Assembly (NCBI GenBank): GCA_028818695.1
Contig: JAPPNK010000021.1
Location: 81,245 to 145,244, forward strand
DNA: 64,000 nucleotides
Direction: 5' to 3'
From: Candidatus Poribacteria bacterium
GTDB lineage: Bacteria > Poribacteria > WGA-4E > GCA-2687025
Shown here: piece after piece, positions 59,901 through 64,000 of the stretch
Layout: each line of letters starts with the position of its first letter
How positions within the stretch are numbered: the stretch's first letter is position 1
The notes under the pieces: generated by a model
What the model was told of the DNA's origin: nothing
Databases searched by the model: none
Seen by the model: the letters and a program-made list of their open reading frames with translations, nothing else
Program-made: the position numbers and the translations under genes

Positions 59901-62448
59901 CCGTCTGTCCATCCAGCGACAACGAATGCCGCCCCTTCGCCAGTTGCGGCGTGTTGAACTCAATGCGGAACATGCCGGAAGCAGTGTCTCTATCGAACCC
60001 GCCGTTTTCAATGAACGTGTCGTCGGCGTTGTTGCCGCTCAGGTTCACGATAGTTCCGTTGAGGCGCAGATAGCCGAGGTTCTTGCCCGGCTGCATATTT
60101 CCGTTCTGGTCGTAGGCGATCCCTCGAACCCAGATCTGACCCTCCGCCGACTTCACATTGGAGGAGTATGCCGCAATGGGGAGGTTAGGAGCGCTGTCAA
60201 ACTTCACCTCAACAAAATTGCTTTGGACGACATTCGCGATCTTCGGATCCACAAGAAATATCTGGTAATACACGCCCAGATCCGTGACGCTGATGGAGGT
60301 CAAGTCTGCCGTGACGTTGTACGTCCCGTTCGCGTTTGAGGTCGCGCCGCGCGTTTCCAGCTTGATGTCTCCGGCGTTCTTTACGCCGTCTCTGTTCGCA
60401 TCCAGATGCAGCTCCAGCATCGAGTTCGCCGCTTGCCCTGTCCCGGCGATCGTCAAGCCTTGGCCGAGGAACTTCGTCACCTGCTCCCTCGCCGGCGCGT
60501 TGGCTCTATCGCGCGAGAGGCCGTCCACATGCGTGATCTTGCTCTGCACGGTCAGCGTCGCGCCCTCCGTCGTGCCGCCCGAATGCGTAACGCTGATTTT
60601 GCGCCCGCCGTGCGGCGTGTCGTTCAGACGCACGACCGCGGAAATGGCGCCCGCCGCAGCGTTGGTATCGCTGTTGCTGCCGTCTCTCACCCTGAGGGAG
60701 GTGGTCGGGCTGATATTAAACGTGACCGTTTCGCCTGGCGTAAAGCCGCTGCCGCCCACCGTCAGGTCGGTTCCGACTGTCGCGGATGTAGGCGACACGG
60801 TCGGACCTGTCGGAACGACGTTGATCGTCGCCGATGTCGTGGAGACGCCGGCGAACGAAAGCGTCCATGTGCCGCCGCTCACCGTGGTAGGCACAGTCGC
60901 CGTTCCGTAGAGCGCGCCTTTATCGTCGGCGGTCGCATTAAAGTTCAAAGCAACCGACGTACCCGCGCGGACCATGCTCAGATCGTTGCGCGCGGCGCTC
61001 GCCGGGAAGCTGGTGCCGACCAGATGGAGCGTCCCGCCGGGCGCGACGCTTGTGACCATATCCGTGCTGTCCGCCGCTTTGACGATGAACAGTCGCGGGG
61101 AGTCGGCAGGGCTGGAGAAGAAGAAATGCGCTTCTGCCGCTACATTGCTGAGGCCGCCCGTCGCGCGCAGCGTCGCCACGCCCGATCTCAACGCCGCCGC
61201 ATCCGTCGCCGAGAGCGTGTATGTCTGGCTAGCTATCGTCCCGGTGTCGGGAGCGTTTACAGGCGGAGTAGCAGTGCTTAGGTCAGTCGCCGCATCTATC
61301 ATCATGACGTTCGCCGCGACGACAACGCCGTTCTGAACCAGAGCAAGCGTGACAGCTTCTCTATCGGTTCCCGTGTTGTCTGTCTGGATAACATTGACGC
61401 TGTTCACCGCCTTGTAATGCGCAAACCCCTCCAAAGTGAGAGTGAAGGATGAGCCGACGCCCGCTCTGTTTTCGGTAGCACCGATGCCTATCGACGGAAC
61501 GACGCCCAAGCCGTTTGGGACCCTGCTTGTAACTCTGTCAGTGCCAATTGCACCGCTTACAAGGACAAGGTCGCGCGCGCCGTAGCTGACAGCGGGCAGG
61601 ACAATCTTCCTGCTCGCGTTAACGTTATCCCCATCGGCTTGAATGGAGCCGGCCGCGTTGGTCATTGTGTTTAAAGAAACATCCCTGCCGACATCCAAAG
61701 AGACGGCAGTACTGGCAGGGAAGCCGTGCGCTAGGATGTCAATCTCACTGCCGACCGTTTTGTTCAGCTGCGCCGCGCTTCGAATGACGGGCGCAATGCC
61801 GACCGCGGTTGGGCGCATAGCAAGCGTATTGGCGTCCCCATCCTTAAGATCAAGGCTATGGAGCGACGCCACGCTGCCGTCGGCGTAGGGCGCGGCTCCG
61901 ACAGTGATCTGCCCGTTGATCTGTCCGCTGCCGTTCGCGCTGATCTTGGCCTGTTGATGGGCTCCGAAGAAGACGGTTACCTCTTGTCCGCCGCCGAATC
62001 CGTCGGCGACGATCGTCATTCGGTCGCCAAATTTGACAGCAAGCGGAGAAAATCGGATGATGCGGGGATCGACAGTGTAGGAACCTGTCTGCGTCGCGCC
62101 GGTCAGGTTGACCGTTTTAGCTCCACCCGTTGTGATGGGAGCGCGGAAGGTTACGGTGAAATTGCCGCTTGCGTCGGCGGCGATGTTGTTGCCGCTGACC
62201 GCTCCGACGGAGGCGGAGAGCAGATGCGCGTCCGTAGTAATTGGAACGCTGGCGACGGAGAGCTGCCCGACGCCCTGATTGGCGGCGTAGCCTGAGCCTG
62301 TCACGGTCACCAGGCTTCCGACCGTCACGTTTGCTGCCGGCGTGACGTTTAGTGTTTGCGCCGATGCGCTGAAAGATACCAGCGCGAGCAGCGCGAACGC
62401 CCACGCCGTTGAGAACAGGCGCCGCGCGCCCTTTGGAGTATGAAACAC
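50983..62448 (-). CDS. Giant secreted IPT/TIG-repeat protein (about 3821 aa) with C-terminal sorting domain
   Basis: After a signal peptide (FHTPKGARR, hydrophobic core, SFSASAQ) come about 32 repeats averaging 100 residues, each opening with a G..VTV.GSGF.ANE.V motif, as in IPT/TIG Ig-like domains of surface receptors and adhesins. Near the C-terminus are two LN(A/S)G.NLI.VP segments, one module shared with the 4372-aa protein, and the terminal domain YPNPFNPETWIPFQL ... YWDGRNALGEPVASGLYIY ... MMILK, a FlgD-like sorting domain typical of Poribacteria. Start GTG 62448 is chosen because AGGAGG lies 6 nt upstream and gives a compact signal peptide; ATG 62475 and GTG 62562 (GGAGGG upstream) are in frame alternatives. 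First gene of the cluster. Confidence 0.87.
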   Translation of the reverse strand: MFHTPKGARRLFSTAWAFALLALVSFSASAQTLNVTPAANVTVGSLVTVTGSGYAANQGVGQLSVASVPITTDAHLLSASVGAVSGNNIAADASGNFTVTFRAPITTGGAKTVNLTGATQTGSYTVDPRIIRFSPLAVKFGDRMTIVADGFGGGQEVTVFFGAHQQAKISANGSGQINGQITVGAAPYADGSVASLHSLDLKDGDANTLAMRPTAVGIAPVIRSAAQLNKTVGSEIDILAHGFPASTAVSLDVGRDVSLNTMTNAAGSIQADGDNVNASRKIVLPAVSYGARDLVLVSGAIGTDRVTSRVPNGLGVVPSIGIGATENRAGVGSSFTLTLEGFAHYKAVNSVNVIQTDNTGTDREAVTLALVQNGVVVAANVMMIDAATDLSTATPPVNAPDTGTIASQTYTLSATDAAALRSGVATLRATGGLSNVAAEAHFFFSSPADSPRLFIVKAADSTDMVTSVAPGGTLHLVGTSFPASAARNDLSMVRAGTSVALNFNATADDKGALYGTATVPTTVSGGTWTLSFAGVSTTSATINVVPTGPTVSPTSATVGTDLTVGGSGFTPGETVTFNISPTTSLRVRDGSNSDTNAAAGAISAVVRLNDTPHGGRKISVTHSGGTTEGATLTVQSKITHVDGLSRDRANAPAREQVTKFLGQGLTIAGTGQAANSMLELHLDANRDGVKNAGDIKLETRGATSNANGTYNVTADLTSISVTDLGVYYQIFLVDPKIANVVQSNFVEVKFDSAPNLPIAAYSSNVKSAEGQIWVRGIAYDQNGNMQPGKNLGYLRLNGTIVNLSGNNADDTFIENGGFDRDTASGMFRIEFNTPQLAKGRHSLSLDGQTVYFNVSERAVKAAGPGNNRVPVGNNQLKAHAYGFGASEQVQVKLGDTVVGSATANGNGTAENITMTIPDGMKGGTYNVDVQNVSGSTKVANIFQVTVIPSIALSPDHGDTQTSVTVTGKGFRANEGVTFTFGGYEFSVGSIVTADANGAFTQTLNVPSASFMRDGVPVAARGNASLESAMANFVITADLRLADTQDFQVGSGENATVVGDGFASGDEISFSVGGKGSSTTGTVADANGMFTATVAIPEAPGGIQTIRATATNGSRQIAQLTVNVTSSLQVRSGSPGRVGQELSVKARGFQNGRPVRFFVAHPVLGRVNANYHGHDNNARHVGRQTSNNGSTNWVRVYIPTLPRGTWDLVAEQEGGDPDPLTNATRVARTPITVTPFITKINGEGNRSRWRKRVTVEGTFRVEGSGFTAGSTITVKHTDANGQTFAVTNNTVGNNGNFNLTATVFDTRSGVITLHVADDKGGVATAPSAIDVGSVISVSPTSGVAGTSVITVTGSGFAPGAITFRFESGENVFTGTSNTTAIVGQKVVTFSGTLNPLAPNGYQKIIATDSLNVRAEAHLLVSSGTGLALTLNKTAAKVGDRVTATGTGYAANASYPVTFDGRAVTINSASFGTAHNTFIRTDSNGSFRFEGTLPNSPKGTQQQFRVGANHAVATIHITEKISVSAVNGVQEGGDITVSGTGFAPGDTLALRLKHTGHTNPVYYYTQSKTIDGSGGAVNESARVTLTAADVGSHIWSGGTNHGSGFRSRSDGSFTVTLRSPGVPLGDYRAELYKANSLAQNNAFSMTKLEQSHKTIRTRVKTSLAISSSTVYNQSTQVGGNNTGQLIVSGTGFQAGQNVRISIHGWSTDLMPDADGSLVNRTVTITGAQSGTHDIRAESNSADLNIRRHNFHRASNRVSVASEIVVVPSTVSPGQSVTVYGFGFGNDEVSWRNGERVRIRVDGIEQGNHKNIVGSHGRFTRSFTIPAAIKSGNNLVGLSGGTVVVSAQGHDLGGGGYAEDSLTIIPTAHILNTSVAVGGNIEIRGYGFPKNTPILFYLDSSSDGSGRYVRASASNNTTNSRGGLDKALVVSQAFDNPNIFRHVRWEVQGSNTGSAVGAGNTTNTYTTKPSITVDPTTGRGGESILVVGNGFTPGAPVSVTVGGTPTSFVNATIGTLNGGNVVPDAKGRFTARFNAPAGVTTGVANVEVSGGGSAETHFIYSTPGTNRTLMVLGGGSGVPGTEVKIRGYNYNSFEPLGRIRLDHDAAFASPQLIRGVSKHGNGGWQVIGDQVSADVNGVFEVKFRTPENTSDSIAGTKHIDTENAVSETVATVTVTSSISRNPRWVTPGSVITITGKAYGPGQNLGKPSIDGIGALNASGNARDGNIITTANGTFRVTITVPGKGTAGVYYRDAHLKVQGSNVHNDALQIRNAQRLTSVSPKSGGSGTLVRVRGDGFKANERVDFTFDGKRVAPYDLNDATVHHNDWFTASGDGKIDIYFNVPPSDSGARQIWMRQYGGTNRHQNHRFTLTETFTVGASIAIRPVSGNVGDDVTVTGTGFGNKQYLTVIVGGVNISPTFRSNSDGSFNAKFKVPHVPGGAHTVTVGSASSKFTVGSTYKLSGAEAKVGQTLTVEGMGMKASSPVMIHLGNGQSESTATGANGSVSQSFTVQPTSSDRGYTATLVDSDGNTHTAGTWHAVAAANASPLSGNPGDEVTVSGSGFSRYERLRITIGGIGAIDGEGIPVDENGTLAGTTVRVPNLPPGATTLSVIGQALNSRGALNRVNFNFTVGSETGHVLTVQNISGSKIGTASPGDRIRVLMPEINTFQPNEAVTVTYPGLPVQTQTARPNGSMDAVSFTVPDNPGGMRTITAVGTTSGATRTIDFTVVPKVTLLVPSKFDLGDHVSITGLGAGANETLEVWIAPAVNNDPNQINGANEGMMVTIDSGGSAGANGRFTTTFRVLNALYTNNPQNVRIRVRSVGSDDRTLTSAWFGRAVTLQVVTKGVRVALSPASEGPGDAILTLEGTAADNDGNTRILENIGNVELAHGSIQNGTRQKVRHADLEILEVGEKEQDSGGYATIRTDLSGRFKARVNLTSLNGGKPMPSGLVTIYVGGELVTTSYTVKPELRLYDGEERITQAKLGQDYTLKGVSFSRTRALTLMLGGKAATTAALTTDGNGEFSTTVNWAPGEWVGGAQTLTATTQYDSARLPLTILGTITGVTAGTAVQVGNEVEVSGHGYGASEALTFSVGGNAVMEVEGGTTNANGAFTAMIAIPAVSSGAKDLRVSSATSDASVSGAYTIGPAFSAAAKANADTDLAVMGSGYGANEAVSVAVAGESPVTVNADANGSFEQTIPLTAVMDHGSEVMVTAGSQTARFLYDSMAEAQDIMASPNPAGSGKTVMVSANIEAGSTAMFSVAGVEGASGALEPVMDAEAPEGFMAVAGMYEVMDGADIEDAAVTVTVTDSIGNMTEHDGGALTIDTVAPMGTAMLSEETIRNNLSFMITATSEESGLTAMADVSDVDTTKVDAVALAESAEGRSYSAEVTVSQENEASPGDKMVIVTLTDAAGNSYSIEVGIELRANTVFTLNLNAGLNLIHVPVNEDGLDRASDLYWKINNGGDIVSAVVMLNDDSKFVSYTGGAVGSAVDLPLNDSTGVMVLMKEAASVTFTGGPLNESVPLRSGINLIGVPRHGGVAMASQIADLGQPNVTLTTLALTRDSDGNAQFIAVTPGNDVAVTGGQGFIVVASGPWALTMAGDPWENAPASTAASVKHLRPTSTPLLMIEGSLAREDTMAALNGLEVSVTNLRTGQKMTEKVGATAGSGRFSAAMLDLKGGRYEASDQFEVQVVDPSGAFGGIPKTRIVLSKENIESGRLDLGQLLLSAVPDRTALLPNYPNPFNPETWIPFQLAKPSRVTVTIYNAAGQTVRTLELGQLPAGTYHSRSKAAYWDGRNALGEPVASGLYIYRIEAGSFSQLRRMMILK

Positions 62449-62762
62449 CGTTGCCCTCCTACTGATGGCTTTCATGGAAAACTGTTTTGCCGCCGGCTTC
62501 TGTCCGCCTTGGCGTTGATATGCAATCGAATCGTGTTGCGTGTTGGTTCGTCTGTCGTCCACCTGACGCCCTCCATCATTCATGCGTAATCGTCCAAACA
62601 TTTTTGATATCCGAAGTAAAGAGGCGTATGCGCCCGCATGCCCATTGTACCGCAAGACAGGTTTGCAATGCAACCGAAACTGAAACATTCCGAGCCGTTT
62701 GCTGAAATTGGTCAATCCTTTCCGATTCGCTCCCCCGCCAAAATAACGGCAGGGCTAAGCAA
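62449..62762 (-). other. Long untranslated leader (or N-terminal extension) of the 3821-aa gene
   Basis: About 315 nt separate the predicted transcription start (near 62762) from GTG 62448. The frame is open back to 62715, so part may be coding if an earlier start is used. No known riboswitch was recognised. Confidence 0.4.
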
Positions 62763-62768
62763 CAGCTT

Positions 62769-62798
62769 ATAATACACCGGGGCGGCTGAGCCTGTCAA
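62769..62798 (-). promoter_or_regulatory. Strong sigma-70-type promoter of the giant-protein cluster
   Basis: On the minus strand a perfect TTGACA (62798-62793) and TATTAT (62774-62769) are 18 nt apart. This is the best promoter match in the window and lies upstream of the four-gene minus-strand cluster. Confidence 0.7.
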
Positions 62799-62932
62799 GC
62801 GTTTTTCCGCCTCGCCCTTTTTGCGCGGAAACGCAAAATTCCCGATAACTTGAGAACGTTCCGCGATGCGCATCCGTTACACATAGACGCCCTTTCAACG
62901 CATCATACACTAAAATAAATTTCGATCCAACC

Positions 62933-63277
62933 TTAAGATGCAACGACAAACCCTCCGACGAGCGTCACGGTGGCGGCGAATTCGTAGAGCCGCGCTTGCG
63001 GTTCGCGCTGGGAGGCGGGCGTTTCGTGTTCGCCGTCCCTTGACCATACCTCATTATTGCGCTCGACGCTTTCCCAGAGCGTGATCCATGCGTAGTCGAC
63101 TCTGGATTGGGCGGCGCCTGGGAGGCCGCCTCGGTATCCGCGCAGCAGCTGCGCTTGGAGGCATCCGGGCAGTTTCAGTTTGGCGGGAAAGAATTCGCTG
63201 ACCATAAATCGCTCGAACGCCGCTGTGTCGGCTCCTGGCTTGAGATCGCATGTGTGTATGACTCTGTATTTGGGCAT
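62933..63277 (-). CDS. Small protein, possible dimeric alpha/beta-barrel (NIPSNAP/Dabb-like)
   Basis: The 114-residue product from ATG 63277 (MPKYRVIHTCDLKPGADTA, FERFMVSEFFPAKLKLPGC, YAWITLWESVE) has the strand-helix-strand pattern of ferredoxin-like dimeric barrel proteins, but no family can be named with certainty. The frame is open to 63640, but that stretch runs through a dispersed palindromic repeat (residues like SRFRGNG encoded by the repeat), so the shorter form is preferred. The ribosome-binding site (GGGACG) is weak. It lies upstream of the giant cluster promoter in the same direction. Confidence 0.6.
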   Translation of the reverse strand: MPKYRVIHTCDLKPGADTAAFERFMVSEFFPAKLKLPGCLQAQLLRGYRGGLPGAAQSRVDYAWITLWESVERNNEVWSRDGEHETPASQREPQARLYEFAATVTLVGGFVVAS

Positions 63278-63417
63278 TCCGCGTCCCGTTTTGTTGATAT
63301 GCATCCGCCGCTCATGATAAAAATACACCTTGCCGCCGTCTGTGTCAACATAAAGAACCTGACCTGCCGCCTGAAGTTGGGACATTTGAACGGACAAAGC
63401 CTTTATGGATGGGAAAA

Positions 63418-63469
63418 GGGCTTCGCCAACCAGATCGCCATTCCCGCGAAAGCGGGAATCCAGAGTCCA
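63418..63469. repeat. Dispersed palindromic repeat, copy 2
   Basis: GGCTTCGCCAACCAGATCGCC is followed by the palindrome ATTCCCGC-GAAA-GCGGGAAT (63440-63459) and CCAGAGTCC. In inverted orientation this matches copy 1 at 5914-5970. The surrounding gap 63278-63569 holds no gene I can support. Confidence 0.75.
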
Positions 63470-63502
63470 CCCAAACAACGTCCGCATTGACAAGCCAACG
63501 TT

Positions 63503-63525
63503 ATTCTGCGAAAGCAGGAATCCAG
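63503..63525. repeat. Dispersed palindromic repeat, degenerate copy 3
   Basis: ATTCTGC-GAAA-GCAGGAAT plus CCAG, an imperfect version of the core in copy 2, about 60 bp away in the same orientation. Confidence 0.6.
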
Positions 63526-63569
63526 AAGCGACAAAAAACATCCGCATCCCCATTCCGTCGTCTCCTACA

Positions 63570-63877
63570 TCACGCGCAGGGCGGAGCATATTCACTGATG
63601 CCGCTGTATAGATCGCGCCATTGTGGATTGTCCTTTTCAATCAGCGCCATTTCCCACTTGCGGCGCCATCGTTTGATCTGCTTCTCTCTCAGGATTGCGC
63701 TGCGCATGGTCGTGTGCGTTTCATACCAGACCAGTTTTGAACGCCGTACTGCTTCGTAAACCCCTCGTTGAAACCATTTTGATGCTTCCATACGCGAGAC
63801 GACAGGTCGGAAGTCGCGCCGACATATAAGGTCCCGTTCCTTTTGCTCGCCATGATGTACACGCAAGGTTGTTTCAT
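63570..63877 (-). pseudogene. GIY-YIG nuclease-domain protein, frameshifted
   Basis: From ATG 63877 the frame reads MKQPCVYIMASKRNGTLYVG..SDL, the VYI/YVG core of the GIY-YIG domain, then HQNGFNEGFTKQYGV. The family continuation (SKLVWYETHTTMRSAILREKQIK, RWRRKWEMALIE, PQWRDLY) is in another minus-strand frame, so a one-base deletion near 63741-63746 breaks the gene. Intact members have about 95-100 residues; many belong to the UPF0213/YhbQ group of unknown role. It could be a real pseudogene or an assembly error. A short repeat lies on each side. Confidence 0.75.
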
Positions 63878-63944
63878 TGGGTTAGTTTAAGGGAATTCTG
63901 TTTTATTGCAAGCGCCGTCCAGCGAATGCGGAACGTATGCCGAG

Positions 63945-63973
63945 GGACTCTGGATTCCCGCTTTCGCGGGAGT
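63945..63973. repeat. Dispersed palindromic repeat, copy 4
   Basis: GGACTCTGG followed by ATTCCCGC-TTTC-GCGGGAGT, the inverted form of copy 2 including its CCAGAGTCC flank. It lies near the right edge of the window, in the gap after the GIY-YIG remnant. Confidence 0.7.
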
Positions 63974-64000
63974 ATCTGTGTTCAAAGTCAATCATTTCGT

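Noticed and set aside
62805..62860. Possible terminator (TTTTGCG / CGCAAAA) before the giant cluster
   Set aside because: Short stem with a run of A and T bases but no T-run at the correct side for the minus-strand gene.
1..64000. tRNA or rRNA genes
   Set aside because: No cloverleaf with the GTTC-type arm and CCA-adjacent acceptor or conserved rRNA stretch was seen by eye; a dedicated search was not possible.

Overview
The window (64 kb, GC-rich) looks like chromosomal DNA of a member of Candidatus Poribacteria or a close relative. The strongest clue is the C-terminus of the 3.8-kilo-residue protein ending at 50983, with motifs such as YPNPFNPETW, YWDGRN and ASGLYIY, which I recognise as the typical poribacterial secreted-protein tail. 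Paired sulfatases, a phytanoyl-CoA-dioxygenase-like enzyme, TPR lipoprotein-like genes and PorV/PorX-like proteins fit the same group. I see no rRNA, tRNA, CRISPR array, prophage or transposase gene.

Layout. 1-10.6 kb: a partial HTH/metallo-beta-lactamase gene behind a PpiD/SurA-like chaperone (minus strand); a divergent Omp85/TamA-like outer-membrane protein and a mandelate-racemase-group enzyme (plus strand); then a tandem duplication of a [dioxygenase + TPR protein] cassette in which one dioxygenase copy has decayed to about 200 bp. 10.6-21 kb: a SNF2 ATPase with a small unknown partner; a P1-family Ntn hydrolase; a five-gene minus-strand operon (sulfatase, class IV PLP enzyme, unknown protein, YCF48-like beta-propeller, sugar-isomerase-like TIM barrel); and a duplicated TPR protein. 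21-33.5 kb: a plus-strand run of membrane glycosyltransferase-like protein, UvrB, histidine kinase, PorX-type receiver/PglZ regulator, RNase G, MoaC, Mre11/SbcD-like nuclease and YyaL/DUF255 thioredoxin-DsbD-like protein, several coupled by 4-base start/stop overlaps. 33.5-35.6 kb: a second sulfatase and a truncated AccA-like protein.

35.6-62.8 kb is the outstanding part. Four minus-strand genes follow a strong promoter at about 62.8 kb: a giant IPT/TIG-repeat protein (about 3821 aa), a giant Ig-repeat protein (about 4372 aa), a PorV/PorQ-family outer-membrane protein and a LysM/coiled-coil envelope protein. Both giants have signal peptides and C-terminal domains of the type IX secretion sorting kind. 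With the PorX-like regulator and kinase elsewhere in the window this suggests a T9SS-like export or surface-attachment system outside Bacteroidota. The 4372-aa protein also carries a six-unit, almost identical 279-bp tandem array in an ABABAB pattern, and three copies of a leucine-rich segment inserted in frame at different places among its beta-sandwich domains.

62.9-64 kb: a small alpha/beta-barrel-like protein, a frameshifted GIY-YIG gene and copies of a short dispersed palindromic repeat. Family assignments come from reading motifs by eye; no database search was run.
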